Positions 29,114 to 39,162 are shown, counted from the stretch's first letter. The stretch: 64,000 nt of DNA from Thiocapsa sp. (GCF_018399035.1 NZ_CP073760.1:1488001-1552000); one strand, 5' to 3'. Program-made: numbers and translations. The notes: generated by a model not told the origin, from the letters alone.

Positions 29114-30139
29114 CTAAGTGTGCCGGCTGTACCAGGGAAGGGCGATCTCCAGTCCCTCCTCGAGTCGATGGGTGGGTGCGTATCCCAAGCGCGTGGCGGC
29201 CTTGGTGATGTCGGCCAGGCTGTGGCGGACGTCGCCGGGGCGGAAGTCGCGGTACGTGGGTTGTGCGCCCTGCAGGTGCGGGTAGCGCGGCAGCAGGTGG
29301 CGGTGGATCAGGGTGTAGAGATCGTTGAGCGTGGTGCGCTCGCCGACGGCGACGTTGTAGACCTGGTTGGCGGCTGCCGGGTCGGGCGCGGTCGCGGCCA
29401 GGAGATTGGCTTGCACGGCGTTGTCGATGTAGCAGAAGTCGCGACTGGTCTCGCCGTCGCCGTTGATGAAGACCTCTTGGCCGGCGATGAGCGCGGCGGT
29501 CCATTTGGGGATGACCGCGGCGTAGGCGCCGTCGGGGTCTTGGCGTGGGCCGAAGACGTTGAAGTAGCGCAGGCCGATGCTGTCCAGACCGTAGGCGCGC
29601 GCGAAGACGTCGGCGTACAGCTCGTTGACGACCTTGGTGACGGCATAAGGCGAGAGCGGTTTGCCGATGACGTCTTCCTGCTTGGGCAGGCCGGGATGGT
29701 CGCCGTAGGTGGAGCTGCTGGCGGCGTAGACGATGCGCTTGGCCCCGGCATCGCGGGCGGCGACGAGCATGTTGAGAAAGCCGTCGATGTTGGTGGCGTT
29801 GGTGGTGATCGGGTCTTCAAGCGAGCGCGGTACCGAACCGAGCGCGGCTTGGTGCAGGACGTCGTCGACGCGGGCGCAGGCTTGGCGGCAATCGGCGAGG
29901 TTGCGGATGTCGCCTTCGATGAAGCTGAACCGGTTCCACTGGGCGGCGGTGACCAGGGTTTGGACGTCGTCGAGGTTGTGCTGATGGCCGGTGGCGAAGT
30001 TGTCGAGGCCGACGACGGTTTGGTCGAGCCCGAGGAGCGTCTCCAGGAGGTTGGAGCCGATGAAACCGGCCACGCCGGTGATGAGCCAGCTGCGTGGGCT
30101 CTCGCGGAGGGCGCGTTGGACGCTGTCGAAACGAGTCAT
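29114..30139 (-). CDS. tviC: UDP-HexNAc/HexNAcA 4-epimerase, TviC type (copy 1)
   Basis: 341 residues from ATG 30139 ([13 protein letters not shown]). Extended SDR epimerase: [10 protein letters not shown] at 21-30 binds NAD, then [13 protein letters not shown], Ser141-143 in [10 protein letters not shown], and catalytic Tyr165/Lys169 in [27 protein letters not shown] and [10 protein letters not shown] are as in TviC/WbpP. It interconverts the gluco and galacto forms of UDP-GlcNAc(A). First gene of a two-gene unit with tviB copy 2. The upstream 53 bases equal those of copy 2 at 53226. Confidence 0.9.
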   Translation of the reverse strand: MTRFDSVQRALRESPRSWLITGVAGFIGSNLLETLLGLDQTVVGLDNFATGHQHNLDDVQTLVTAAQWNRFSFIEGDIRNLADCRQACARVDDVLHQAALGSVPRSLEDPITTNATNIDGFLNMLVAARDAGAKRIVYAASSSTYGDHPGLPKQEDVIGKPLSPYAVTKVVNELYADVFARAYGLDSIGLRYFNVFGPRQDPDGAYAAVIPKWTAALIAGQEVFINGDGETSRDFCYIDNAVQANLLAATAPDPAAANQVYNVAVGERTTLNDLYTLIHRHLLPRYPHLQGAQPTYRDFRPGDVRHSLADITKAATRLGYAPTHRLEEGLEIALPWYSRHT

Positions 30140-30238
30140 GAGGTTCCGAGCCGGAGGTCGGCTGTTGGCATTCCGGGTAGGGTGCGGTTGCACCGCGATG
30201 GACTAGTGTAGCGGTGCAGAGATTCCGAGACCGCCCAT

Positions 30239-30312
30239 GATCATCTTCGTTGTCGTAATTGTCGTCGTCGTCCTATCGATGGTCGATTACGACAACGACA
30301 ACGAACGGTCTC
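30239..30312. repeat. perfect-looking hairpin of GTCGTTGTCGT type
   Basis: CTTCGTTGTCGTAATTGTCG ... ATTACGACAACGACAACGAA folds into a stem of about 20 bp with a 20-30 base loop. It lies 100 bases upstream of tviC on the promoter side. Could act as a terminator-like or regulatory stem; no U-run seen. Confidence 0.55.
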
Positions 30313-30471
30313 GACACATCTGCTGTGCTGCACTAGAGCAACCGATGGTGGCGCGGTGGCATGCTGTGTGCCACCCCAGGCGGGTGCCGTGATGGGGATG
30401 CTTGTTGGGGCGACTAAAGTCGTCCCTACGTGTCGCTACGTGCCGATCCATACTCGATCCGGGAATCGCCT

Positions 30472-30580
30472 TAGGCGATTTCCGGGAATGATCATCCCGG
30501 CCGTGCGTGTTGCCGATGCTTACCGGGCGACTAAAGTCGCCCCTACATGTTGGTCGATGCTTTCCCGGGAATCACCTTAG
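30472..30580. mobile_element. MITE family B
   Basis: TTAGGCGATTTCCGGGAATG to TTTCCCGGGAATCACCTTA, core GGGCGACTAAAGTCGCCC. Its right end supplies the stop of the neighbouring gene fragment. Confidence 0.8.
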
Positions 30581-30990
30581 TCCCGGTAGCCGGAATGGGT
30601 GTCTTCGGGATCGTCGAGCAGGCTCCTCGGGTCGGGATCGCACAGCTTGATCGACAATCGGGTGATGCTGAACGGGTCCACGGGATCGCTGTGGATGAAG
30701 AAGCGTGCGACCAGGCTCACATGCCGGGGCGCTTTGACCCGACCGGCGGTCAAGCCCATCTCGTTGCGACGTGTCCGTTGGGTGAGGTGTTGGAGCCACT
30801 TCAGCACGGGCCAGGTCCGGGCGAAGTGGCTCCAGGGCCGCACGAACCGCCCGGTCGCGACGTAGAAGAGCACTTGGTCGAGGATTGGATCGACGTGCCG
30901 GCGCGGCTGGAATCCATGTGCATCCATCGCCTCCGCGACGGTACGTCGCAGCGGCTCCTCCGGGGCCGGGGCATGAAACCGTTCCCCCCC
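30577..30990 (-). pseudogene. GWYEYY family, N-terminally truncated copy
   Basis: C-terminal 135 residues of the family (AMDAHGFQPRRHVDPILDQV to DTHSGYRD). Cut near 30990 at the border with the lipoprotein gene, so there is no start. Confidence 0.8.
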
Positions 30991-30998
30991 ACGGGATA

Positions 30999-31310
30999 TC
31001 AGCTTGATGAATCGGCTTTTCCGACGCAGTAGAAACCGCCTCCGGAATAGGGCACGCCGTTGTAGTCGAGAGCCTGCGGATGGTAACCGTCCGCACGTTC
31101 GAATCCTCCATCTCGGCAGTGCTCGTCTCCGACTTGCTGAAGGCTCGGGGGAACCGGGCCGAACAAGCCGGGGTCGTTCCACGTTTTGCCGTCTCTGCCG
31201 TCGACGATCCGCGGAGCCGTCTTGGCTGGCTCGCTTCCTGGACCGACCAGGGCCGGAGCACATCCAGCCAACATAAAAAGGGGGATGATGACGAGATAGG
31301 CCGATTTCAT
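30999..31310 (-). CDS. small lipoprotein, unknown function
   Basis: 103 residues. The lipoprotein signal MKSAYLVIIPLFMLAGC has a lipobox LAGC, so Cys17 would be lipidated and the protein anchored in the outer or inner membrane. The mature part has KTAPRIVDGRDGKTWNDPGL and NGVPYSGGGFYCVGKADSSS with Cys pairs. A GGAGA ribosome-binding site lies 8 bases before the ATG at 31310. No family recognised. It is single, between repeat-derived segments, and its 3' end touches the truncated GWYEYY copy. Confidence 0.75.
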   Translation of the reverse strand: MKSAYLVIIPLFMLAGCAPALVGPGSEPAKTAPRIVDGRDGKTWNDPGLFGPVPPSLQQVGDEHCRDGGFERADGYHPQALDYNGVPYSGGGFYCVGKADSSS

Positions 31311-31319
31311 GATGATCTC

Positions 31320-32040
31320 CGTTTACGTTCGGTTTTTTCCTGACTCAGGTGGTCTACAAGAGCACTCGCGCGTACCGGCTCTTGCCGATCAATCTCAGGC
31401 CGGCTGTGGGGCGGGTTTTGCCCGCTACGAACCCGGAGCATGTCTGCAAGACCGCGTCGAAATCAAGTCCAACCCGCATGTGCGATCGAGGCTTTGGCTG
31501 GTAGAGAAGCGAGAGTGAATTCCACTGCAAACCGCTCCTCTATTGGTCGACAGCGCTGGATTAGCCCTTAGTGACGGGGCATCGACATGGCCGGAGTGAA
31601 TCGGCAGGAGGCGTTGCCACGATCCAGTTGGCGCCCGAAATGCCGTTCAGACACGCTATCCGTTAACCCTGTCGTTTCGGGGCATGGCCGTGGGGTCGCC
31701 GATTTACGAGACGTTCTCACCTAAACCGCGTCCAGAGCGACATGCGTCATTTTCATTTTGCATATGGCTTTGGAGATGTCCTCGATCTCGGTGAGACGCG
31801 GTTTATAATTTGATATTTTTTAATACTTTAAACCGCGCCGGCTCCAGCGGTTGTGAAATCCGCCGGGGCCGATCCCATCCAAAAACATCGCATACCGCAC
31901 TGGGCGCGGTTTAAACCGCCCGTGATCCTAGCAACTCGGTCCGGGAGGGACAAGCGCATCCTGATGACCGGTTGCGGGTGCCTCGGGTGGTCGCTTGTTT
32001 TGTTTGCGTTCAACGGCGGGGGCCGTGATGGAATGCTGTC
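31320..32040. other. intergenic region with two AAACCGCG elements
   Basis: 31722-31805 (AAACCGCGTC ... GACGCGGTTT) and 31830-31912 (AAACCGCGCC ... GGGCGCGGTTT) are bordered palindromic elements. The AT-rich spacer TATAATTTGATATTTTTTAA between them is unlike the rest of the window. 31320-31700 shows no gene I can support. Confidence 0.6.
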
Positions 32041-32669
32041 CCGGAAAGCACCTTAGTGCCGGTACCCGGAATGGGTGTCTTCCGGATCGTCGAGCAGGCT
32101 CCTCGGGTCGTGATCGCACAGTTTGATCGACAATCGGGTGATGCTGAACGGGTCCACGGGATCGCTGTGGATGAAGAAGCGGGCGACCAGGCTCACATGC
32201 CGGGGCGCTTTGCACCGGCCGGCGGTCAAGCCCATCTCGTTGCGACGTGTCCGTTGGGTGAGGTGTTGGAGCCACTTCAGCACGGACCAAGTCCGGGCGA
32301 AGTGGCTCCAGGGTCGCACGAACCGCCCGGTCGCGACGTAGAAGAGCACTTGGTCGAGGATCGGATCGACGTGCCGGCGCGGCTGGAATCCATGCGCGTC
32401 CATCGCCTCCGCGACGGTACGTCGAAGCGGCTCCTCCGGGGCCGGGGCACGAAACCGCTCTCCTTCCGGGGCGTCTTCATGGGCACGCAGAATGAGAAAC
32501 AGAAAGGCCGCAACCGAGAACCCGCGCGGGAGCAAGCCGTAAAGCGTCCCGAGCTGCTCGCGCAGCAGGTCGTCGAGCCATTCGACGGGCAAACGCCCGT
32601 GATTGCGTGCGATCCGATCTCGGAGCAGTGCGCACTCATGGACGGCATGCTCGGGAAAGGCATCGCACG

Positions 32670-34586
32670 GGCCTTGTTCATTATCCCGTCCACCGCCATC
32701 AGGCCGCGACCGGCATCAGATAGGGTAGTTTCGGCGGGCGTGGCCGTCGGCGTCGGGGTCGCGGCGGCAAGGGCACACGCAGGAGAGCTCCTCGAACAGT
32801 GCGGGATGTGTCCGCCCGAAGAAGCGCTCGGCGGCGGTCGTGCCGTCGGGACGGCGGATGTGGAAGTTGTGCACGGCGGTGAGCGCGGCGAGCCTGCGGT
32901 CGCTCAAGCGATGACGCCCGTGATGATGCAGCGACAGTTGGCCGTTGCGTCCTTCCACACAGGAGCTGCTGCGTTGGAACAGATCGGCGCAAGCGCCGGC
33001 GACCTGTTCGACCCGAGCGCTGTCCTCGGGCGCGAGACGCTGCAGCGGATGATCGGCGCGCCGCAGGACGTCGAGCAACGCGGTACTCGCCGCCTGCACG
33101 CGGTGTCGGGTCTCGGCCGCGGTGCTGCGGGCGGCGACGCGCTTCGAGGTAGATGCCGGGGATGAGCTGCTCGAGGACCGCCGCTTCCAGCTCCGGGGAT
33201 AGCGCGAGGGCCTCGACCCTGGCGGTCACGGTGGCGAAGAAGAACGCGAGCGTGGCGAGCCACTGCACGGTCAGGCGCTCGGCCTTGGCGAGGCGTTCGC
33301 GAGCGCGCTCGGGCAGCTCGGCGGCCTCGGCCAATCCCTTCAGGCGCGTCCAGACGTCGGTGAAGCGCGCCGCCACGCGCTCCACCGGCTGCGTCTGTCC
33401 ATCCACCGGATCATACGGGTGATACAGCACGCCGAGCTCGCGGATCAATGCGCGCGCCTCGCTCTGCCGCTCCCGTGCGCGGTCGCGTTCGGCTTCGACG
33501 GCGACCAGCGCGCTCAGGGCGGCGCCAATGCGGGTCTCGAAGGCCGGTGGACGCCCGAGCGGGCGCGGCACGCGCGCCTCGAACGCCTGCTGCGCCGCGC
33601 GCTCGGCCTCCCAGTGCTTCTGCGCGGCCGCCACGCCGGCTTCAGCGCGGCGCACGTCGCGCGCCAGCGCCAAGGACGTGGCTTTGGAGACCTCGTGTTG
33701 GCCGTGAAAGAGGTCCGGGGAATGCTGCGCACGGAGGTCCGTCTCGGCATGGCGACGCAGCGCCTTGGCCTCGTCGGCGGTGCTCTGGATCACCTCCACG
33801 GCGAGCCCCGTGCAGGCGTCCTGAAGCGCGGCGGTCCAGGTCGCCGCGGTGCGATCCGCGGCGTATTGCTCCAGCACAATGAGGTTCGACTCCGGCTCGA
33901 TGGCCACCAGGCAGATCCCCGGATGAAAGGTTTCGTCCTCGCACACCGTCACCTGACGCACCGGCATGCCCTCGGCGAGCGCCGTACGCTGCTCCGCGGC
34001 CACCGCGACCACGGCCGTTTCCAAGTCGACATTGAGCGCGTGCTGCGCGCCGTCGCTGACCCCGACGAAGGCCGACAGCCCGCTCAGCTCCAGGAATTCA
34101 CTCACCAGCCGGGTGCCGCCCGCCGCCCGCAAGGTGATGCTGAAATGCGCCGCCAACACCATCCGATGCAGCCAAGCGATCCCCTCCGGGGTGCGTGCGA
34201 AGGCCGTCAAGCCCGTCGGCGGATCCCCGCGCGGAACCTCCCCGCACCAGTCGCGCAAGGTGCTGCGCGCAATACCCATCTCGGTGGCCACGGCGCGTTT
34301 GCGTCTCCCCGCCGCCAGCCGTGCTTCGGCCGCCGCGATGTGCTCGGCTTGCTCCAAGCGTGTGCGTCGCGTCATGAGCCGATGCTCCGGCCCGGTCTCG
34401 AACGTCCGGGTAGCGCAGCGCCCGCGCTTGGTCTAAAGTCACTCTCGGCAGGATCTTCGAACATCTTTTCGAACCCTCGGTTAGTTTGCACTTCCAAGGG
34501 TATGAAATTTCGTGGGTCCTGCCAAATCCCCGCATGCCCATCACCAAGCCATGAACTCGGACTTGGACGGGACTATGAACAACGCC
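32670..34586. mobile_element. complete IS element with DUF6399-type transposase
   Basis: About 1.92 kb. Imperfect terminal inverted repeats: left GGCCTTGTTCATTATCCCGT, right (read inward) GGCGTTGTTCATAGTCCCGT. Flanked by direct repeats CATCGCACG(G) at 32661-32670 and 34587-34596, a 9-10 bp target duplication. Encodes one transposase on the minus strand. Confidence 0.85.
32699..34375 (-). CDS. IS transposase, DUF6399 family, with two frameshifts
   Basis: Starts MTRRTRLEQAEHIAAAEARL. The helix-turn-helix is KRAVATEMGIARSTLRDWCG. The catalytic-region candidates are VCEDETFHPGICLVAIEPES and IQSTADEAKALRRHA with SPDLFHGQHEVSKA, which carry conserved acidic residues. The frame shifts near 33140 into a second frame (SSSCVEGRNGQLSLHHHGRH, FHIRRPDGTTAAERFF) and back near 32780 for the tail PKLPYLMPVAA. 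So the product as written is scrambled over about 110 residues: either compensating mutations or sequencing errors. A C-terminal fragment of a relative is at 6323-6561. Confidence 0.8.
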   Translation of the reverse strand: MTRRTRLEQAEHIAAAEARLAAGRRKRAVATEMGIARSTLRDWCGEVPRGDPPTGLTAFARTPEGIAWLHRMVLAAHFSITLRAAGGTRLVSEFLELSGLSAFVGVSDGAQHALNVDLETAVVAVAAEQRTALAEGMPVRQVTVCEDETFHPGICLVAIEPESNLIVLEQYAADRTAATWTAALQDACTGLAVEVIQSTADEAKALRRHAETDLRAQHSPDLFHGQHEVSKATSLALARDVRRAEAGVAAAQKHWEAERAAQQAFEARVPRPLGRPPAFETRIGAALSALVAVEAERDRARERQSEARALIRELGVLYHPYDPVDGQTQPVERVAARFTDVWTRLKGLAEAAELPERARERLAKAERLTVQWLATLAFFFATVTARVEALALSPELEAAVLEQLIPGIYLEARRRPQHRGRDPTPRAGGEYRVARRPAARRSSAAASRARGQRSGRTGRRRLRRSVPTQQLLCGRTQRPTVAASSRASSLERPQARRAHRRAQLPHPPSRRHDRRRALLRADTSRTVRGALLRVPLPPRPRRRRPRPPKLPYLMPVAA

Positions 34587-34943
34587 CATCGCACGGCTTG
34601 TAAACGGCGAGCGCCAAGGAGCGTGCCCGTGAGTCCGGGTCGACGACGTAGTATTCGTACCAGCCGCTGGTGGGCATGCTCTGGTCGGATTGGTCTCGGG
34701 CGGCGCGTCGGGTTGAGGGGGTCCGCGTTTCACGGTTGACTGCGCTCGAGCGGCTCGAAACGCCGGACAGGGTTCCGGTTTTCATGCGTCGTCGGCCAGA
34801 TCTTCCGGCGCGTTGCGGAGTGGCGAAACACTCGAGGGGCGTGCGAGAGCAATAACAGGCGGAGTTCGGGGTTAGACCAGGTGCCTTTGCGGCCGCCCAA
34901 TCCGGCGTCGGGAGCCTAACCGCGCGACCCGTAAACGTCGTCT

Positions 34944-35870
34944 TCAGGCACGCTACCGCCCTACCCTGTCATGAATAGGCATCAAAAACAAAAGCATGGC
35001 GAAATTGCATTGTCTTTCGGCGTCAACCGGAAGACCGGCGCATCCTATATCAGAGATTCCGCGACAACAAGGATCAAGCGCTGCCCCGTCGATGTCCGGC
35101 GCGGCGGCTTCGTGGTTGCCAAGGAGATCAAGGCGCAGCACGTCTCGCACGGCGCGCGTGGTCTGGATTCGCGGTTATGAGAGGCAGTCTTTCCGGCGCG
35201 TTGCCGAGAGGCGCGACGCTCGGGGGCGTGCAAGAGCAACAACAGGCGGAGCTCGGGGTTAGACCGGGTGCCTTTTTCGGCCGTCCAATCCGGCGTTGAA
35301 AGCCTACCCGTGCGACCTTTAAACGTCGTCTTCAGGCACGCTACCGCCCTACCCTGTCATGAATAGGCATCAAAAACAAAAGCATGGCGAAACTGCATTG
35401 TCTTTCGGCGCCAACCGGAAGACCGGCGCATCCTATATCAGAGATTCCGCGACAACAAGGATCAAGCGCTGCCCCGTCGATGTCCGGCGCGGCGGCTTCG
35501 TGGTTGCCAAGGAGATCAAGGCGCAGCACGTCTCGCACGGCGCGCGTGGTCTGGATTCGCGGTTATGAGAGGCAGTCTTTCCGGCGTGTTGCCGAGAGGC
35601 GCGACGCTCGGGGGCGTGCGAGAGCAACAACAGGCGGAGTTCGGGGTTGGACCAGGTGCCTTTTTCGGCCGCCTAATCCGGCGTTGAAAACCTACCCATG
35701 CGACCTTCAAACGTCGTCTTCGGGCACGCTACCGCCCTACCCTGTCATGAATAGGCATCAAAAACAAAAGCATGGCGAAATTGCGTCGTCTTCCGTCTAC
35801 CGGAAGGAAGGCGCATCCTATATCAGAGATTCCGCGGCAACAAGGATCGAGCGCTCCGATCGAGACGCTC
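34944..35870. repeat. 388-bp tandem repeat, three copies (third shortened)
   Basis: The marker ATGAATAGGCATCAAAAACA occurs at 34971, 35359 and 35747, an exact 388-bp period. Each unit starts CGCTACCGCCCTACCCTGTC and continues to CGGCGCGGCGGCTTCGTGGT and beyond; the third unit leaves the pattern near 35855. The 69-codon plus-strand frame (MNRHQKQKHGEIALSFG) shows amino-acid changing differences among copies, so I do not call it a gene. Confidence 0.85.
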
Positions 35871-35945
35871 ACGCATTCACCGGGCCGGACGTCGGACGCG
35901 GAGCGTCCACAAGACACTCCCACGCAGAGCGTGGGAGCGAGCTAA

Positions 35946-36095
35946 GGTCGGCCTCGATCATCCCTTCGCCCACTGCGGCCACCGAATGCGTCGTCAGGCC
36001 ATCCTGGCCTGACAGAATCAGGGCTGGAAGCCCTGAGGACCGACCGACCCTACGGTTGGTAAGCGGGTCAGGATCGCGGTTCACCTGGAACCCGG
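35946..36095. repeat. GGTCGG/GTCAGGCC palindromic cluster
   Basis: GTCAGGCCATCCTGGCCTGAC and CAGGGCTGGAAGCCCTGA hairpins in series, then the 3' exon flank of the intron (TTCACCTGGAACCCGG). Confidence 0.6.
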
Positions 36096-36711
36096 ATCGG
36101 GTCGGGCTGACGGGATTGCGCCCGTCAGCCCTCCCACACCACCGGACATGCGGTTTTCCGCATCCGGCGGTTGGACTCATGCGCCTTCTCAATCCACCAG
36201 CCGGGAGTCGCCCCTTGCCACCTCCAACGTCCCCTCCGGATGATCCACATCCCTCGGCTCCGCAGTCCCGCAGGGTGGCTGCCGCAGTTGCAACGCCCTC
36301 GGGTTCAGATGACTTCGCGGGTGCGCTCCCCCGTCCGTTCGGACCGGTGCACGCGTCCTTCGGCCCTTCGCTCCACCCGCGTTACCGGGCTTCCTCGCTA
36401 CTACGGCCTCTGCTGACTTCTCGAACCCTCTCAGGCCCGAGATCTCCCCGGGTAAGGTGCCAAGACTCTCGGCCCGTGCCGCCAAGCTCTACCTGATGCG
36501 TCTTTCGGTGACAGTTGGATTTCGCGGTCCCCAGCACGCTCATCGCCCGCATCCGGCCTCACTGCTTGTTCGTGTTCCTACGGTCGTGCCTTTGATCCAC
36601 GCTTCTTTCAGCTTGGCCTCACGGCGTCCACCTTGCGCTTCACTACGGTTGTCGTCACTCTCTCCGGCGACCTCCTCTCAGGTCGCAAGTCTTGGCCCAT
36701 GCCGGGCACAC
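36096..36711 (-). ncRNA. ORF-less group IIC intron
   Basis: 616 nt on the minus strand, from GTGTGCCCGGCATGGGCC (consensus 5' end GUGYG) to CAGCCCGACCCGAT (consensus 3' AY). Domain V: CCGCCGGATGCGG, AAAA loop, CCGCATGTCCGGTGG at about 36139-36173, with a CGC-type triad as in group IIC. Domain VI is the stem GGGCTGACGGG/CCCGTCAGCCC at 36098-36134. The 5' exon ends in GGTCCGCACAGCGGACCCTA, a terminator-like hairpin, the preferred IIC target. The empty site is present at 56262-56300 and joins exactly at these boundaries. No reverse transcriptase frame, so it depends on one supplied from elsewhere. Confidence 0.85.
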
Positions 36712-36714
36712 TAG

Positions 36715-36998
36715 GGTCCGCTGTGCGGACCGGGGGCGGCTGATACGGCGTCGATGGTGCGCATGTCATGGCCCGCGGCATCGACGGGGCGGGTTCTGCG
36801 GCCTCGGCGTGGCGGCGGTCAAACGACGCGATTGAGGTGCGCGGCGGTTGCGGTCCGCACAGCGGACCCTACGGTTTCCCCTCGTTCCCAAACTCCGCTT
36901 GGGAATGCGGCCTGCAAAGCTCTGCTTTGCGTGTCTGCTCTGGGAAAGCAGAGCTTCCAGTTCCGGGTTCCCAAGCGGAGCTTAGGAACCCGCTAAAA
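36715..36998. repeat. block duplicated at 56279-56584
   Basis: GGTCCGCTGTGCGGACC hairpin, an unidentified 130-bp segment, a second GGTCCGCACAGCGGACC hairpin, then the AAGCAGAGCTTCC and GGGTTCCCAAGCGGAGCTT hairpins. The whole block, with the following Rpn gene, recurs at 56279. Confidence 0.8.
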
Positions 36999-38090
36999 TC
37001 AGTGTTCCTCGCCAACACTCATGTGCCGTAACGCGCGCAACCAATCCTCCCCGTCGGGACTGATGAGCAGTTGGTCGCCAAGGTCTTCCAACGTTTGGAG
37101 GTCGACGATGCGCGCCAGCAGCGGTTCGGTCTGCTCGGCGATCGTCAATCCAAAACGACGGCGTACCTGACGGACCAGGATGTGGCGGGTCGCCTCGCGA
37201 CCTTGCTCAATGCCTTGCTCCAAGCCTTGCTCCAAGCCTTGCTCCAAGCCTTGCTCCAAGCCTTGCTCAATTCCTTGCTCAATGCCTTCTCGTTTCCACT
37301 GATCGGTCCAGGTTTCCAGATTCTCGGCCAACATGTGATACACCTCGCTGAGTTCGCCAAGGGGTGGCAGTTGCACGCCGGGCAGTCGCTTGGGCAGGAA
37401 GACGCGACCGAACCAGACCGCGAAGTCTCGGCGCAGGCCGGTCTGTTCCGGCGCCTTGAGCCAGTCGAGCAAGGCGTGCACGATGCCCATCGCCTCGTCC
37501 GCGCCGCGACTGGCCTCGAGCCGAAACAGGGCCGCACTGAGGTTGCGCTCGGGCAGGGGTCCGGCGTTGGCGATGCGCTGCTCGTCGAGCAGCAGGTAAG
37601 CCTGTCGCGGGCGATAGCACTCGAGCAGCGGCGGCGCCGGCTCGATGAGCGGCTCCAGCGTCTCGGCAGCACGCCAGGGCGTGACACCATTGTAGAGCAC
37701 CACGGGGAGAACCGGGGGTAGACGCCCTGCGGCACTCAGGGCCCCGGCGCGAACGAGATCCTGGTAGAGCAGCCCGAGGTAGGTCTGGATGCGCACGGCC
37801 ATCCAGGGATCGACAGTGGATTGGAATTCCAGCAGCAGGTAGACGTAGAGCCAGTCGGGGCCCCAACGCAGACGCCAGACGATGTCGTCGGCGCGGTCGC
37901 GCAAGTCGTCGGTGACGTAGCTCCCGCTGCAGCGCTCCAGGGTCCCAAGGTCGAGCGCTTGGACCCAGGCGCCGGGCACGAAGCCGCGCAGCAGGTCGCG
38001 CACCATCGCGGCGTGACCGTAGAGCAGTTTGTAGCCGCTGTCGTGGGTGGGGTCGCGCCGGCGTGACTTGGATGTCTTGGGTGTCTTCAT
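36999..38090 (-). CDS. Rpn/YhgA-like nuclease, copy B
   Basis: 363 residues, start MKTPKTSKSRRRDPTHDSGY. The PD-(D/E)XK core is as in copy A, with LLLEFQSTVDPW intact. The spacer reads IEQG, IEQG, four LEQG, IEQG, and lacks the MQQG/LEKG units of copy A. It ends LRALRHMSVGEEH. Same flanking hairpin block 5', palindrome array beyond. Confidence 0.87.
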   Translation of the reverse strand: MKTPKTSKSRRRDPTHDSGYKLLYGHAAMVRDLLRGFVPGAWVQALDLGTLERCSGSYVTDDLRDRADDIVWRLRWGPDWLYVYLLLEFQSTVDPWMAVRIQTYLGLLYQDLVRAGALSAAGRLPPVLPVVLYNGVTPWRAAETLEPLIEPAPPLLECYRPRQAYLLLDEQRIANAGPLPERNLSAALFRLEASRGADEAMGIVHALLDWLKAPEQTGLRRDFAVWFGRVFLPKRLPGVQLPPLGELSEVYHMLAENLETWTDQWKREGIEQGIEQGLEQGLEQGLEQGLEQGIEQGREATRHILVRQVRRRFGLTIAEQTEPLLARIVDLQTLEDLGDQLLISPDGEDWLRALRHMSVGEEH

Positions 38091-38189
38091 AGGGCTGATC
38101 GATTTCCCTCGCTGTTCTCTCGTTCCCTCGCCCCCGCAACGCTCTGCTTTGCGCCTCTGCTCTCGGGAAGCAGAGCTTCCAGTACCGGG

Positions 38190-38665
38190 TTCCCAAGTGT
38201 AGCGGCGACTTCAGTCGCCCATAAGCCTCGGCGCGGGCATGTCGGGGCGACTGAAGTCGCCCCTACCCTCTTCGACCTCGGCGCGGGTGTCTCGGGAGTG
38301 TGTAGGGGCGACTTCAGTCGCCCGTAAATCTCGGTACGGGCGTCTCGGGGCGACTGAAGTCGCCCCTACCCTCTTCGACCTCGGCGCGGGTGTCTCGGGA
38401 GTGTGTAGGGGCGACTTCAGTCGCCCGTAAATCTCGGCGCGGACGTGTCGGGGCGACTGAAGTCGCCCCTACCCTCTTTGACCTCGGTGCGGGTGTGTCG
38501 GGAGTGTGTAGGGGCGACTTCAGTCGCCCATAAATCTCGGTGCGGACGTCTCGGGGCGACTGAAGTCGCCTTTACGTCGCCCCTACGTCGCCCCTACGTC
38601 GCCCCTACGTCGCCCGTACGTCGCCCGTACGTCGCCCGTACGTCGCCTCTATGTGTTGTTTGATG
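38190..38665. repeat. GCGACTGAAGTCGC array
   Basis: About eight palindromes with 104-bp double units, then a run of short TACGTCGCCC units (period 10-11 bp) before the MITE B end CTTCTTCGGGAATCGCCTTA. Confidence 0.88.
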
Positions 38666-38682
38666 CTTCTTCGGGAATCGCC

Positions 38683-39162
38683 TTAGTCCCGGTAGCCGGA
38701 ATGGGTGTCTTCCGGATCGTCGAGCAGGCTGCTCGGGGCGGGATCGCACAGCTTGATCGACAATCGGGTGATGCTGAACGGGTCCACGGGATCGCAGTGG
38801 ATGAAGAAGCGGGCGACCAGGCTCACATGCCGGGGCGCTTTGCACCGGCCGGCCGTCAAGCCCATCTCGTTGCGACGTGTCCGTTGGGTGAGGTATTGGA
38901 GCCACTTCAGCACGGGCCAGGTCCGGGCGAAGTGGCTCCAAGGTCGCACGAACCGCCCGGTCGCGACGTAGAAGAGCACTTGGTCGAGGATCGGATCGAC
39001 GTGCCGGCGCGGCTGGAATCCATGCGCGTCCATCGCCTCCGCGACGGTACGTCGAAGCGGCTCCTCCGGGGCCGGGGCACGAAACCGTTCCCCTTCCGGG
39101 GCGTCTTCATGGGCACGCAGAATGAGAAACAGAAAGGCCGCAACCGAGAACCCGCGCGGGAG
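38683..39162 (-). pseudogene. GWYEYY family, truncated copy
   Basis: Open from GFSVAAFLFLILRAHEDAP to HSGYRD; the first 80 residues are missing. The junction GCGCGGGAGAGAGCAACAAC joins codons for the middle of the protein directly to sequence that lies upstream of the gene in the full copy. Confidence 0.8.

Larger units (their letters stand above)
32053..34785 (-). pseudogene. GWYEYY family copy interrupted by an IS element
   Basis: The N-terminal part (34597-34785, MKTGTLSG... PTSGWYEYYVVDPDSRARS, AVYKPCD) and the C-terminal part (32053-32669, RDRIARNHGRLPVEWLDDLL to HSGYRH) are separated by the 1.9-kb insertion. The native sequence around the target can be read from the uninterrupted copy near 24655 (GGCATCGCACGGCTTGTAAA). 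Confidence 0.85.

Noticed and set aside
30572..31261. Minus-strand frame spanning the lipoprotein and the GWYEYY fragment
   Set aside because: Joins two different genes through a wrong frame; the lipoprotein has its own start, signal and stop at 30999.
34971..35180. 69-residue MNRHQKQKHG frame as a conserved small gene
   Set aside because: Copies differ by amino-acid changing substitutions and single-base insertions; no ribosome-binding site.
36171..36714. Short plus-strand frames inside the intron as remnants of a reverse transcriptase
   Set aside because: No RT motif (such as YADD) on either strand, and the space between 5' and 3' domains is too short.
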